Shown here: positions 55,358 to 64,000 of the stretch, in pieces
How positions within the stretch are numbered: position 1 is the first letter of the stretch
How the letters are laid out: each line of letters opens with the position of its first letter
Source of the DNA: a virus
Length of the DNA stretch: 64,000 bases
Reading direction: 5' to 3' (one strand)
Virus record (IMG/VR): IMGVR_UViG_3300020385_000008
Location: 1-64,000 of that record
Program-made: the position numbers and the translations under genes
The notes under the pieces: model-generated
Seen by the model: the letters and a program-made list of their open reading frames with translations, nothing else
The model's database searches: none
What the model was told of the DNA's origin: nothing

Positions 55358-55374
55358 TCGCTGTTCATATAAGG

Positions 55375-55566
55375 TTAAAAATTGTGAAAGGTGTAGTCAA
55401 GCATCATTGCATAGAGAGAATCTCTAACCTTCCATAGCTGCTCTTGCTCCTCTGGGGGTCTTGCTGGGGATCCTTCCCAATACTTAATACGATACTCAAT
55501 GCATTGATGCATGAGCCTAATGTCTTCAATCGTAAGATCTACTGTATAGTCTGGTATATTATCCAT
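55375..55566 (-). CDS. Small hypothetical protein, 63 aa
   Basis: Polar, acidic and Tyr-rich (IRLMHQCIEYRIKYWEGS). Overlaps the membrane protein gene upstream by 8 bases. No recognised family. Confidence 0.6.
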   Translation of the reverse strand: MDNIPDYTVDLTIEDIRLMHQCIEYRIKYWEGSPARPPEEQEQLWKVRDSLYAMMLDYTFHNF

Positions 55567-55870
55567 TATTATAAGATCCTGTTAGATAATCGAATTGAAT
55601 CCACCATTCTCGTTCATATGAGTTGTAATTATCATCCTGCCATTTAGGATCACTTTCGTCTAGATTTTTCTTCCACACTTTCACTGGGTTTTCTGGATCC
55701 GTCGTATCTGTTACCCAGTATCCATTATGAATAAATAAAAATAAATAAAAATAGAAGGTCCAAAAGCCCCCTAAAAACATAAGCCACTTTACAAAAATTT
55801 TATCTATTAGTGTGTAATCTTTTACGTCTTTATGTCTGAAGTCATTTCTGAACTTATTGAAGTAATCCAT
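55559..55870 (-). CDS. Membrane protein, 103 aa
   Basis: One hydrophobic stretch at about residues 30-50 (WLMFLGGFWTFYFYLFLFI) between polar ends rich in Trp and Asp. It starts on the last base of the uvsY stop codon. Function unknown; conserved position next to uvsY suggests a cyanophage core accessory gene. Confidence 0.6.
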   Translation of the reverse strand: MDYFNKFRNDFRHKDVKDYTLIDKIFVKWLMFLGGFWTFYFYLFLFIHNGYWVTDTTDPENPVKVWKKNLDESDPKWQDDNYNSYEREWWIQFDYLTGSYNNG

Positions 55871-56304
55871 TAGAAACCCATCCCTGATTGAAATTTTAGA
55901 AAGTCGATACTATTTTTAACTTGATATCCTCTATTATGAATCATTTTTAGAATATCTTCCAAGAAAGAAATCATCACATCATAGTAATCCATTTTAAGCT
56001 TGATTTTTGCTAGCTTATCATCGGCATTCAAATGCATAGACATTGATTCCTTATCCCTTATTTTGTATGGAAAAGGTTCTTCAACATACACTTCTGCTGG
56101 CGCCTTACCACTGTAGTAGTTGTACCTCTCTAACCTAGTTTTTGCTAGGGTGTCATTACATTTAGTTCTTAATAATTTAATTGTAGTATACAGTGTGTAA
56201 TACTTTTGGTGTAGCTGTGGTATTTTTAGAGATTCGTCATGAAGATTATCTATATCAATCTTAGAATCTGCTTCCCACATTTCTTGGATTTTTTCTAAAT
56301 TCAT
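55870..56304 (-). CDS. uvsY: Recombination mediator UvsY
   Basis: 144 aa, T4 UvsY is 137. LEKIQEMWEADSKIDIDNL at the N-terminus is the typical start, followed by a helical, Lys/Arg-rich body. UvsY loads UvsX onto gp32-coated single-stranded DNA. It begins on the last base of the gp3 stop (TAATG-type coupling). Confidence 0.93.
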   Translation of the reverse strand: MNLEKIQEMWEADSKIDIDNLHDESLKIPQLHQKYYTLYTTIKLLRTKCNDTLAKTRLERYNYYSGKAPAEVYVEEPFPYKIRDKESMSMHLNADDKLAKIKLKMDYYDVMISFLEDILKMIHNRGYQVKNSIDFLKFQSGMGF

Positions 56305-56885
56305 TAAAACCTTGGAGAATCAACATAATCAGGTGACAAAACTTTACCATTTTTGCCTAATATTTGCATATATGTAAATGCAAATGTAGCATTGGCGGTA
56401 AAGTAATTAACATCAGTATCTGTGGCAGTAAAGTCCATAGAAGATAATGAGGTTGGAAATATGTCCCAAAATTTAATTTGGGCAATTACATTGTAATTGC
56501 TATTGAGTATTTGGAGTGATGCATCACTATACTGCAACTCCATATCCCTACCCCCATCTCTACCGGTAGTGATGTCTAAAAACTGCTCACAAGATTCTGG
56601 GAAACCTAAACCAGTAATCCAATTATGTATTAAAGTGTAATTTATCATATCCTCATCAATGAGGAACTGTATAGGTAACTCACCATACTCAACTCTATCT
56701 CCTGGTTGAGCTAATGCCTTTAAGTAATTTGATTGATTCGCAATACCTAAGCTAATTTGAGGCAATGCAGCAGTATTCGCAAAGAAACTTACTTTGGGAA
56801 ACCTAGCAATAGAAAAATCAAATCCAAGAGGACTCATGTAATTTCTATTCTCTAGCTGCTTATAATAAATGTCAGACACAGGCAA
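56304..56885 (-). CDS. 3: Tail completion / sheath stabiliser protein (T4 gp3-like)
   Basis: 193 aa. The place directly after gp23 and before uvsY is where cyanophages carry gp3. The end (IKFWDIFPTSLSSMDFTATD, VNYFTANATFAF) resembles the tail-tube fold of gp19 here (FHDVFPTNISTIEL), consistent with gp3 capping the tube. A CTAAATA late box follows the gp23 terminator. Confidence 0.8.
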   Translation of the reverse strand: MPVSDIYYKQLENRNYMSPLGFDFSIARFPKVSFFANTAALPQISLGIANQSNYLKALAQPGDRVEYGELPIQFLIDEDMINYTLIHNWITGLGFPESCEQFLDITTGRDGGRDMELQYSDASLQILNSNYNVIAQIKFWDIFPTSLSSMDFTATDTDVNYFTANATFAFTYMQILGKNGKVLSPDYVDSPRF

Positions 56886-56906
56886 ATGATATAATAGACC
56901 GTGTAC

Positions 56907-56913
56907 TATTTAG
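56907..56913 (-). promoter_or_regulatory. Late promoter box (CTAAATA) of gp3
   Basis: CTAAATA on the minus strand directly behind the gp23 terminator and 21 bases before the gp3 ATG. Confidence 0.6.
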
Positions 56914-56917
56914 AGGC

Positions 56918-56945
56918 ATAAAAAAGGAGCCCCTTTCGGAGCCCC
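56918..56945 (-). terminator. gp23 terminator with GAAA tetraloop
   Basis: GGGGCTCC-GAAA-GGGGCTCC folds as an 8-bp stem with two G-U pairs, followed by T6 on the minus strand. Confidence 0.85.
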
Positions 56946-56981
56946 CTTATTACTGTGAAGATTAACTCGTCGGAGTTCAAA

Positions 56982-58403
56982 TCACATTAGGTTCTTGACC
57001 TGTACACGGCGGTAGTAGACGTTCGTGTTAACAGCGAGACGACCTAGACCTTGATCAAGTCCTTCTGCGAAGGGGTTAGCGACCATGCCGTAGCGGGTCT
57101 TAAAGCCGATACGAGGCTGGAAGCTGTCCTGACCAACTGCACGAACCATCTGGAGAGGCACGTAAGGGCAGTAGAAGAGTCCTGCGTCATAAGGTGAACT
57201 ACCTTTGTAGCCCATAACGTAGTACTGCTGTGAGGAAACGTTAGCAGCATAAGGATCGATATAGACCTTGTACTTACCTTGTAGAACACCAGCGAATAGG
57301 TTGCCTGTGTCGTCAACGTTAAGGTTGGCGTTAAGAGCAGGGGTGTAATCAAGTACACCAGCCATTGTTAGAGCGGAAGCAACGTCTGCAGAACAGATGA
57401 TGATATTGCCCTTCCCACGACGTGTCTGCTCGGCGATTGCGTTAGCGTCTCTTTCGATTTGGAAGATAAGTCCTTTGAACTTCTCAACAGACCAACGACC
57501 GTTGGAGTCAACGTCAAGGTCAAATACGCCAGCTTGAGCAACGTTAGCTTGAGCACCAGGAACAGCAGTTTTGTATACTGTACGGATGACTTCTCTGTTG
57601 ATTTCAGCCAAGATCTCTGAAGAGAGGATATTAGCTAGTTCAGCTTCAGCATTTAGACCGTGGATAGCCTTAAGGTCTTGTGCTAGCTCCATGCTGTACT
57701 GAGCCTTGAGTGCGCGACTCTTAGCAGTAACAGTTAGCTTCTCGATTGAGAAACCCATTTCGCGGAAAGCAGGACCACCATCGGTTCCAAGTGCTTCAGC
57801 TTCGTTTGTAGCCATGCCCTGACCCACGTTGTAACCGACTTGATCGCCGGGTAGGGGGTTAAGGATTGCTGGGTTAGATCCACTCTGTGAAGTGGTTCCT
57901 AGACCAACAGCAGGACCTTCATCGCCTGCGTTGTACTTACCCTGGAGGTTAGAAGGCTGACCAGAGTAGGCAGAGTTTGCTTCATCGTAGAAGGCTTCAG
58001 GACCAGCTTGACCTTCGTAGCGTGAACGCATTGCGAAGATTAGACCTGTAGGACCGTTCATTGGCTGAACGCCGCAGATGTCATATGCCATTAGGTTAGG
58101 CATTGAACGACGGATTAGGCTGACTAGTACTGGATCGAAACCAGCAACAGCGCCACTAGCGTTTGCGTTACCAGAGAAACCTGCAGTATCTGCACCAGCG
58201 CCAGGAGGCGCGAGTGGGTTATTTGACTGGGTTGTGATTGGATTTTCGGAGAGGAAGCTACGCTCTTCTTGAAGGGCGATTGCTTGGTTCTCTAGGAGTT
58301 GTGCGGTTACTGCACGCTTGTGAGCGTCCTGAATACCTTCTCCGTGCTCTAGAACAGGAGCCCACTTCTCCATGAGCTGTTCTGCGTTAGCATTGTTATA
58401 CAT
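56982..58403 (-). CDS. 23: Major capsid protein (T4 gp23)
   Basis: 473 aa, HK97-fold capsid subunit. RRSMPNLMAYDICGVQPMNG is the highly conserved gp23 block used in phage surveys; LIFAMRSRY follows. The N-terminal region is a propeptide in the family; a LSE site at residues 51-53 (FLSENP) is a possible gp21 cut giving the mature shell protein. It forms the hexamers of the head. Two bases after the scaffold-side spacer the ATG is preceded by a CCAAATA late-like box. Confidence 0.98.
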   Translation of the reverse strand: MYNNANAEQLMEKWAPVLEHGEGIQDAHKRAVTAQLLENQAIALQEERSFLSENPITTQSNNPLAPPGAGADTAGFSGNANASGAVAGFDPVLVSLIRRSMPNLMAYDICGVQPMNGPTGLIFAMRSRYEGQAGPEAFYDEANSAYSGQPSNLQGKYNAGDEGPAVGLGTTSQSGSNPAILNPLPGDQVGYNVGQGMATNEAEALGTDGGPAFREMGFSIEKLTVTAKSRALKAQYSMELAQDLKAIHGLNAEAELANILSSEILAEINREVIRTVYKTAVPGAQANVAQAGVFDLDVDSNGRWSVEKFKGLIFQIERDANAIAEQTRRGKGNIIICSADVASALTMAGVLDYTPALNANLNVDDTGNLFAGVLQGKYKVYIDPYAANVSSQQYYVMGYKGSSPYDAGLFYCPYVPLQMVRAVGQDSFQPRIGFKTRYGMVANPFAEGLDQGLGRLAVNTNVYYRRVQVKNLM

Positions 58404-58459
58404 TAGTTAAAACCTTTATTTGGTAAAGAATTGTTAGTTTGATCTTAATAATTTAAAAA

Positions 58460-59599
58460 TCACTTAGAAAATCTGTCGAGCTGTTCTACTAGTGAAGCCA
58501 TTTGAGCGGATAACTCAGGTGCTGCTTCATAAGTACCAACTGATTCAGTTAGATCCTCGACGCTGTTTCTTGCGGTCACACTAGCAGTGCTCAAAGAGAA
58601 ATAGCTCTCTTTTAGTGACTCTAGTTTTTCGCGATAACCTGTTTCACTATCAAACTCAACGTTCTCAGCCAAAGCTGCGAGCTTATCTTTTTGGGTCTCA
58701 GCGAGACCTTCAGATACATCGGCGAGAATGGTCTCAGAAACAGCACCACTTAGGCGGCTGTTAAGAGCTACATTACGCTCAATCTGCTCATTGAGGTTTG
58801 ATTCCATTTCATCAAGTCTTTCAACCATGGACTCAACAACATCGAAACGCTCTTCAGGTACAGAGACATAATGCTCTGAGAAGAGTGAATGCATTCCCTG
58901 GAGGAAGCTTTCAGTCATTTCGGTGCGTAGACCATGTTCGACGGCAATGGCATTTTCAGCCATCCACTCGTCAGCTACGTACTCTAGGTAAGCGTCTACA
59001 CGCTCACTTAGGCTGGTGCGAATAGTAGCTAGCTCTTCAGTTAGCTTCTCTTCATATGCATCCTGTAGATCTTCTTTGACAATAGCAACCTTGTTACGGA
59101 TGGCAGCTTCAAAGATGACGCGAGCTTTGCTCTGGAACTCTTCAGAGAGTTCTTCGCCACTTAGAAGTGCATTAACGTCTTCTTCAATATCTAGTTCAGC
59201 CATAGCGATATCACTAGAAGTGATTTCTTCTACAACTTCACCTTCAGTCTCGATCTCTTCCTTGCGGGTTTGACCGGGAACTACAGAAGCGGGTACTTTT
59301 TCGGCTTGTGAACCGGCGGGGTGAGCATCAGTAGTACCACCAGAATTGCTTCCGGGAACTACGTCAGCGTCTACCTTTTCCATACCTTGAGCTGGTTTAG
59401 CGCCTTTATTTACCACATCCCTAACTTGCTTAAGGGGTAAAGAGGCATCTCTGAGCTTGGCAGGACCATCTGGCTCATTAGTATAGTTCTCGGGGGTTGG
59501 ACCACCGAGATCTTCGATTGTTTGTCCGGGAACTACGCTGGTCGGAACCTTTTCCATTGGTTCAGCAGCCTTAGCACCTTTCGTTACTACGTTTTCCAT
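58460..59599 (-). CDS. 22: Prohead scaffold protein (T4 gp22-like)
   Basis: 379 aa. Acidic and helical in residues 130-379, as for the scaffold core; the N-terminal 115 residues carry three copies of a motif VVxKGAKxA..MEKV..xVVPGQT (near residues 4-26, 62-82 and 97-110). Scaffold is degraded by gp21 after assembly. A late TATAAATA lies about 60 bases upstream. Confidence 0.88.
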   Translation of the reverse strand: MENVVTKGAKAAEPMEKVPTSVVPGQTIEDLGGPTPENYTNEPDGPAKLRDASLPLKQVRDVVNKGAKPAQGMEKVDADVVPGSNSGGTTDAHPAGSQAEKVPASVVPGQTRKEEIETEGEVVEEITSSDIAMAELDIEEDVNALLSGEELSEEFQSKARVIFEAAIRNKVAIVKEDLQDAYEEKLTEELATIRTSLSERVDAYLEYVADEWMAENAIAVEHGLRTEMTESFLQGMHSLFSEHYVSVPEERFDVVESMVERLDEMESNLNEQIERNVALNSRLSGAVSETILADVSEGLAETQKDKLAALAENVEFDSETGYREKLESLKESYFSLSTASVTARNSVEDLTESVGTYEAAPELSAQMASLVEQLDRFSK

Positions 59600-59659
59600 G
59601 TCTTGTAAAAATTAGTTGCTACCGACGAGTAAATTGATTTAACAGTATAAATCTATAGT

Positions 59660-59667
59660 TATTTATA
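59660..59667 (-). promoter_or_regulatory. Late promoter (TATAAATA) of gp22
   Basis: Exact TATAAATA on the minus strand between gp21 and gp22, 60 bases before the gp22 ATG. Confidence 0.75.
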
Positions 59668-59671
59668 AGAT

Positions 59672-60322
59672 TTATAGACTGAAGAAAAAATCAGTGAAAA
59701 GATTTAATTTCTTTTCCTGTAATTCTCTTGATGTCACTAGTTTATTTATAGTAGACCTAGCGTCCTCTACTTGCTGCTCTTTTAGGATTCCTCCACACAT
59801 AACCCACTCTTTTCCTTCCATAATTCCCTGGACAAAAGCATCAGGGGCACTAGGATCAGCTACAATATCAGCAGCAGTGGAGAGCATAAAGTCTTCTCCA
59901 ACTAACTTGTAACCTTCTTTAGTCTCGGTTAATGAACCAATACCACGAGAAGAAACACCTAAGGTTACACCTTCACCGACCAAGCTTTTGGCAATCTTGC
60001 CCATAGGGGTTTCAAGTAGCTTTGCTTTACCGATAAAGTTATTTCCTTCTTGAGTAAGTGAAATAATTTTATGTGAAACACGGTCTAGGTTTACAGTAGG
60101 TCCGTCAGGATGACCCAGTTCTCCTAGAGCACGACCATTATTTACATACTGTTCGTTATAGCGACCAACTTCACGTGCTAAAGTATCGGTCTTATAGACA
60201 CGACCATTGCGGTTCTTTTGGTTGCCTTGAAGGAAAATACCCTCGATGAACATAGATTTTTTACCGTTAATTTCCTCAACGATAAACTCAACTGAGTTAA
60301 TTTCTTCTGTAATTAGTTTCAT
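59672..60322 (-). CDS. 21: Prohead core protease (T4 gp21)
   Basis: 216 aa, T4 gp21 is 212. Catalytic-looking blocks ELGHPDGPTVNLDRVSH (His) and LGVSSRGIGSL (Ser) match the U9/S77 serine protease family. It cleaves scaffold, capsid and internal proteins after (I/L)xE, which fits the leader peptides at 17339-18604 and 33154-33330. Confidence 0.95.
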   Translation of the reverse strand: MKLITEEINSVEFIVEEINGKKSMFIEGIFLQGNQKNRNGRVYKTDTLAREVGRYNEQYVNNGRALGELGHPDGPTVNLDRVSHKIISLTQEGNNFIGKAKLLETPMGKIAKSLVGEGVTLGVSSRGIGSLTETKEGYKLVGEDFMLSTAADIVADPSAPDAFVQGIMEGKEWVMCGGILKEQQVEDARSTINKLVTSRELQEKKLNLFTDFFFSL

Positions 60323-60364
60323 CTTAGTAGTGCTTTCTCTAGTTATGTGTAATTGCTGACAAGA

Positions 60365-60535
60365 TCAGCCTTGATCTTCACCTCCCTCTTCACCTTGAAA
60401 TAGGTTAGAGGCAGCGACTTGACGGAAATCATCAATTCTTTCACTACTTTTTGCGAAAAGAATATCTTTGATTTCTTGGGTTACTTCAGAAGGCGAAGAG
60501 CCTGATGCAATAGCATCAATAATGTTTGAGGACAT
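60365..60535 (-). CDS. 67: Prohead core protein (T4 gp67-like)
   Basis: 56 aa from the ATG at 60533-60535. NIIDAIASGSSPSEVTQEI and FRQVAASNLFQGEEGGED follow T4 gp67 (IEAIKSND..., IARNFLIEGEEPED), including the acidic tail. A small scaffold-core protein cut by gp21. CTAAATA precedes it by about 25 bases. Confidence 0.8.
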   Translation of the reverse strand: MSSNIIDAIASGSSPSEVTQEIKDILFAKSSERIDDFRQVAASNLFQGEEGGEDQG

Positions 60536-60558
60536 AATAAAAAAAACCAAGTTAAAGT

Positions 60559-60565
60559 TATTTAG
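60559..60565 (-). promoter_or_regulatory. Late promoter box (CTAAATA)
   Basis: CTAAATA on the minus strand between gp20 and gp67, 24 bases before the gp67 ATG. Confidence 0.55.
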
Positions 60566-60570
60566 TAAGA

Positions 60571-62289
60571 TTAAAATTCACCTTCACCTGATTTAGGTTT
60601 TAGAATTACGTTTGGATCTGTAGGTACAATACCAGCGGCACCATCAATTGCAGTTTGATCCATAGTAGCTGCTCCTTCATCAGCCATAGGTTCTCCGCTA
60701 GCAGCAGGTAGTGGCTCACCTGTGATTGGATCTAGAGTTGATGGATCTGGGATAGTACCATCAGCAATCTCTTTTTCAATGAGTTTATCTTGCTCTTGCA
60801 TCTCACCATCAGTCTGGCGAAGAATTTTATTGCGGACAAATTCTTGTGAATAATACTTACCAATATAAGGTTCTGCTTGAGCTAATAGATTTAGACGCTC
60901 TTGGAAGAGTTCTGTTTCTTTTAGTTCAGCAAAGTGATTGTCATATAGGAAATCATACTGAATATTATCCTTGATACCTTCCCAATCATCTGGGGTAATA
61001 ACATTTTTTAGGATAAGTTGAGTTTTTAGTATATCACTGAATAAACCAGCAAAACGCTTGCGAAGGCGAGCAACGAACTTGGAAAATTTTACCTCGTCTC
61101 GTAAAATCTCACTAGAACGTCCCATATTGAAACCTTCATTACCGCCTGGTTGGCGTGAAGCAGGAACTCCAAGAGCTGCGTATAATTTGTTACGGAAATA
61201 CTCTAGGTCAGTGATCTCACCTAGGTTTTGACCCCCAGGTAGAGTTGAAATTTCTGTTCCACGACCACCTTCACGGCGAGGGAGCCAGAAATCTTCCAAC
61301 ATTGACATCACTTTCTTATCATTCTTCATCTCACCAGTCTGTGCGTTATAAGTTAGTTTATTCCTATAACGACTCATTACTTGCTGTAGATATTGTTCTG
61401 CCTTTACTTTCGGCAAGTTACCTACATCAATATAAAAAATACGACGTTCTGGTGCGCGAGATAAACGATAGATTACAATCGCATCCTCAATCATTTTTAG
61501 CTGATTTACTGCTTTAATTGCTTTATGTAACCAAGATAGAACTGTTTGATCATTTCTATTGACCAGACCCGAATTGCAGTAAGCAATAGAATCTTTAGCA
61601 ATTTTTATGGATGAGGTTGAACCACTCCCATAACCTGTTATGGTATTAGCTCCAGGTGTATAAACATAATACTCATCAATATCTTGACTGAAAATATTAT
61701 TACGCCCTAATGGATTTCGACCACCAATATTATTTTTGGTTAGGACTTGGGAAGCCAACTCGTTAGTTGCTGCTTTATCACTAAGTTTGCGAACAAACTT
61801 GATCTTCATAGGATCAACATAACGCAAATCCATAATCCCATCTTGTGGCTTCTCAAAGTCAATAACCTTGAGAAAATGCATTCTCCCATCAATGTACCAA
61901 TTACGAAAAATTTCGTGGGATCGCTTATCAAAGTCCAATAGTTCTTTGATGTACTTAAACTCCTCACGTATAATATTTTTTACTTTATCGCTAGCATTGA
62001 CATTGCTCAATTCAACCTGAACAGGTGATTCATATAGATCACTGACGATTGCTTCATTAACAATGTCTTCAATAGCACTATCCACTTCTGGATATAATGC
62101 CATCTCTCTATAGCGGCGAATTAATTCATATTCTGTCCTATAGACACCCTCAATATCAACATATGATCCCCCAAAACCACCGGAAGCAAAATATTCAACC
62201 CCATCAGAGTTGTTATCTGGAACGGGGCTGATAGATCCAGGACGTTGGACATCAGTATCTTCAATTGAAAAACCAAATAGCTTTCCCAT
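60571..62289 (-). CDS. 20: Portal vertex protein (T4 gp20)
   Basis: 572 aa, T4 gp20 is 524. RREGGRGTEISTLPGGQNLGEITD is the most conserved gp20 region (used for cyanophage PCR typing; shown here in part as RGTEISTLPGGQNLG), and VPASRQPGGNEGFNMGRSSE follows. It forms the 12-mer ring at the head vertex for DNA packaging. Late box and terminator upstream. Confidence 0.97.
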   Translation of the reverse strand: MGKLFGFSIEDTDVQRPGSISPVPDNNSDGVEYFASGGFGGSYVDIEGVYRTEYELIRRYREMALYPEVDSAIEDIVNEAIVSDLYESPVQVELSNVNASDKVKNIIREEFKYIKELLDFDKRSHEIFRNWYIDGRMHFLKVIDFEKPQDGIMDLRYVDPMKIKFVRKLSDKAATNELASQVLTKNNIGGRNPLGRNNIFSQDIDEYYVYTPGANTITGYGSGSTSSIKIAKDSIAYCNSGLVNRNDQTVLSWLHKAIKAVNQLKMIEDAIVIYRLSRAPERRIFYIDVGNLPKVKAEQYLQQVMSRYRNKLTYNAQTGEMKNDKKVMSMLEDFWLPRREGGRGTEISTLPGGQNLGEITDLEYFRNKLYAALGVPASRQPGGNEGFNMGRSSEILRDEVKFSKFVARLRKRFAGLFSDILKTQLILKNVITPDDWEGIKDNIQYDFLYDNHFAELKETELFQERLNLLAQAEPYIGKYYSQEFVRNKILRQTDGEMQEQDKLIEKEIADGTIPDPSTLDPITGEPLPAASGEPMADEGAATMDQTAIDGAAGIVPTDPNVILKPKSGEGEF

Positions 62290-62325
62290 AATAATAAAAA
62301 TTGGGTGTATACCGTCTTACACTTA

Positions 62326-62332
62326 TATTTAG
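62326..62332 (-). promoter_or_regulatory. Late promoter box (CTAAATA) of gp20
   Basis: CTAAATA on the minus strand between the gp19 terminator and gp20, 36 bases before the ATG. Confidence 0.55.
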
Positions 62333-62335
62333 CGC

Positions 62336-62363
62336 ATAAAAAAAGGACCCCTTTCGGGATCCC
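62336..62363 (-). terminator. gp19 terminator with GAAA tetraloop
   Basis: GGATCCC-GAAA-GGGGTCC gives a 7-bp stem with one G-U pair and T7 on the minus strand, the same tetraloop design as the gp23 terminator. Confidence 0.85.
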
Positions 62364-62383
62364 GTTTGATAATTGTGAGTGAA

Positions 62384-62980
62384 TCAGAAGATGTCCTGAC
62401 CACCTGCGTTGGGTCCAATGCCCTTAATGGCTTCCCACCACTGAACTTGCATCTCTACGGTGAACTCTTGAATGGTATCAATAGTATCGTAGTTAAGTTC
62501 GATGGTTGAGATGTTTGTTGGGAACACATCGTGGAAGCGATAGGTGCGTAGAGTAGAACCGTCGCGGTCTAGCTGATAGACATAAGCATCAGATTGATAC
62601 TCTGCGGGATCCTGTGTACCTGTAGCGTCTTCCATGCGATTCATCGTGTTCATCCAGTTCTCCATTGCGGAGCGGATTGCGAAGTCGGTGTCATTTAGGA
62701 CGGTGATTGTCCAGGTGTCGAAGGTTCTGTCGCCAGCAATCTTCAATGTACGACCACGGAAGGGGACATCAATAGGGGTGATGTTTGAAGCGGGAAGTGC
62801 CGCTGCCTTAACTAGGAAGCGTGACTTCTGTAGTGTATCTGTATCGGTAGGTGCCGAGAGTGGGAATTGTAGAACAACTTCAAATAGATTGGGGCGAGCA
62901 CCGCCACCAGTCATTTTTGCTTTAAAGTCGCTGATAGTCCTCAATACTGGGGATTCTACCTGAACTCTTGTACTTGCCAT
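62384..62980 (-). CDS. 19: Tail tube protein (T4 gp19)
   Basis: 198 aa, T4 gp19 is 163. NLFEVVLQFPLSAP near the N-terminus, PFRGRTLKIAGDRTFDTWTI and TYRFHDVFPTNISTIELNYD are typical tube-subunit blocks. It polymerises inside the gp18 sheath. Followed by a strong terminator. Confidence 0.95.
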   Translation of the reverse strand: MASTRVQVESPVLRTISDFKAKMTGGGARPNLFEVVLQFPLSAPTDTDTLQKSRFLVKAAALPASNITPIDVPFRGRTLKIAGDRTFDTWTITVLNDTDFAIRSAMENWMNTMNRMEDATGTQDPAEYQSDAYVYQLDRDGSTLRTYRFHDVFPTNISTIELNYDTIDTIQEFTVEMQVQWWEAIKGIGPNAGGQDIF

Positions 62981-63012
62981 TTGGGATTCTCCTTTTAGTT
63001 AGGTAGTAATAA

Positions 63013-64000
63013 TTAAACAGTGCCAACAATTTCTTCAAAACTAACACCCGTGCGAGTAGCAACGAAGGTTAGACCGATGAAGTTAATTGAACGTGTAGGC
63101 TTGACAAAGATGTCAGCAACAAACTCATTACGATCTACAACCGCAGGAGTGTTGTTTGTTTCATCACAAACCACTAGGAAGTCTGTAATTCCACGCTTCG
63201 ACTTAATATCGCGAAGGAATGGCTCAACCGTATTAACGAAGTTGGTACGTGTGACCTCATCGTTGAATTCAAATAGCTGGTTGTTAGCAGCAGCAGAGAT
63301 AGCATCTTCAATGTAGATGAACAAACGGCGAACGTTGATTCTATCAAATGAGGAGCTATTTGCTAGTCCAGTCTTATCACCGAATAGGGTGATACCACCA
63401 ACATCATTGGAGAAAATTACTGGGTTAATGCGAGCAGAGTATAATCTGTCACGTTGAATTTGGGTTGGGTTGTATGCTAAGCGGGTTCCATTGAGGATAG
63501 CGCCACGAGTTGTACCAGCAGGAGAGAACCAAGGGAACGCAATCTGGTCAGTACGAGCACAGCATCCAGCGATGTCTCCATTAAGAGGAACATAACGGAA
63601 CTTGTCTGCGAAACGATCATACATGTACTTGTATCCAGTGTCGAATACAACGAATGATGATGAAGCAACTGTACTATAGAAACTGATTATATTACTAGTA
63701 ATAATTTCAGAATCAATACTCACTTGAGCTCCAGCGGAGCTATCTGTAATTTGAGAAGAGCGATATGGGCTAATGAAAGCCATTGCATCTTTGCGTTGCT
63801 CGGCGATAGAAACAAGCTTATTTGCTAGTGACTGTGCTTCGGCTTCGCCATATGCGGCTGAACCCATTAGTAGGAAGTCAACATTGGTTTCGTCATTAGA
63901 CTCAAAGTTGTCATATCCTACCGCAATGTCACCAACACTAACTTGTAGTGCTCCAACTTGCTCAATATCAATTCCCCCATCGTAGTTTTTGCCGTTCTCT
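63013..64000 (-). CDS. 18: Tail sheath protein (T4 gp18), 5' end outside the window
   Basis: At least 328 aa are present; the frame is open to the right edge (ENGKNYDGGIDIEQVGALQV) so the start lies beyond 64000. The C-terminal domain is clear: RLYSARINPVIFSNDVGGI, LFGDKTGL, INVRRLFIYIEDAI and a C-terminal FVATRTGVSFEEIVGTV. It forms the contractile sheath. It is followed by gp19. Confidence 0.96.
   Translation of the reverse strand, partial: ENGKNYDGGIDIEQVGALQVSVGDIAVGYDNFESNDETNVDFLLMGSAAYGEAEAQSLANKLVSIAEQRKDAMAFISPYRSSQITDSSAGAQVSIDSEIITSNIISFYSTVASSSFVVFDTGYKYMYDRFADKFRYVPLNGDIAGCCARTDQIAFPWFSPAGTTRGAILNGTRLAYNPTQIQRDRLYSARINPVIFSNDVGGITLFGDKTGLANSSSFDRINVRRLFIYIEDAISAAANNQLFEFNDEVTRTNFVNTVEPFLRDIKSKRGITDFLVVCDETNNTPAVVDRNEFVADIFVKPTRSINFIGLTFVATRTGVSFEEIVGTV

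Overview
The window is about 64 kb of a T4-like contractile-tailed phage of marine cyanobacteria (a cyanomyovirus, most likely infecting Synechococcus or Prochlorococcus). The evidence is a complete T4-type replication and recombination set (gp43, 44, 45, 62, 41, 61, 46, 47, UvsX, UvsY, UvsW, RegA, gp55), the T4 head and tail block in its usual order (gp18, 19, 20, 67, 21, 22, 23, 3), and typical cyanophage accessory genes: psbA (photosystem II D1), mazG, peptide deformylase, Hsp20, CobS/CobT-like proteins, nrdA/nrdB and many 2OG-Fe(II) oxygenases. Essentially everything is transcribed right to left on the minus strand. Only a 28-codon fragment at the left edge and one sigma70-type promoter near 53.4 kb point the other way.

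Layout in transcription order, right to left. 64.0-56.3 kb: tail sheath, tail tube, portal, core, protease, scaffold, major capsid and tail-completion genes, with late promoters and tetraloop terminators. 56.3-49.6 kb: UvsY, UvsW, an Sm-like protein, late sigma factor gp55, gp47/gp46. 49.6-43.1 kb: accessory genes (oxygenases, FkbM methyltransferase, LOG-type phosphoribohydrolase) around a CobT-like metallopeptidase/VWA protein and the CobS AAA+ ATPase. 42.6-34.0 kb: sliding clamp gp45, a PL10 pectate-lyase-like gene plus psbA in a cassette bounded by identical terminators, an S74 tail fibre, clamp loader gp44/gp62, a degenerate glutaredoxin and RegA. 33.8-26.3 kb: Hsp20, Sm-like proteins, DNA polymerase gp43, UvsX, helicase gp41 and a Mom-like DNA-modification protein. 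26.3-19.0 kb: MazG, small genes, three glycosyltransferases, five tRNAs. 19.0-13.3 kb: virion or internal proteins, including a nucleotidyltransferase with a T4-like capsid-targeting leader. 13.3-8.2 kb: primase gp61 and ribonucleotide reductase. 8.2-0 kb: GIY-YIG nuclease, double-domain oxygenase, two muralytic enzymes, peptide deformylase and small genes.

Regulation can be partly read from the DNA. Many replication and metabolism genes follow an extended -10 box (TGCTATAAT) without an obvious -35; structural and lysis genes follow NATAAATA or CTAAATA late boxes, often just after a hairpin/T-tract terminator. psbA has its own sigma70-like promoter (TTGACG-17-TATACT).

The most interesting points are: four dispersed proteins sharing one Sm-like pattern next to replication and transcription genes; two proteins whose first ten residues look like the T4 internal-protein targeting peptide; a 65-nt promoter-plus-leader element present twice in opposite orientation; a late-promoter/terminator pair enclosing about 100 nt with no gene; a hairpin hiding the regA ribosome-binding site; and the PL10-psbA cassette. 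All functions are inferred by reading the sequence; no database search was run.
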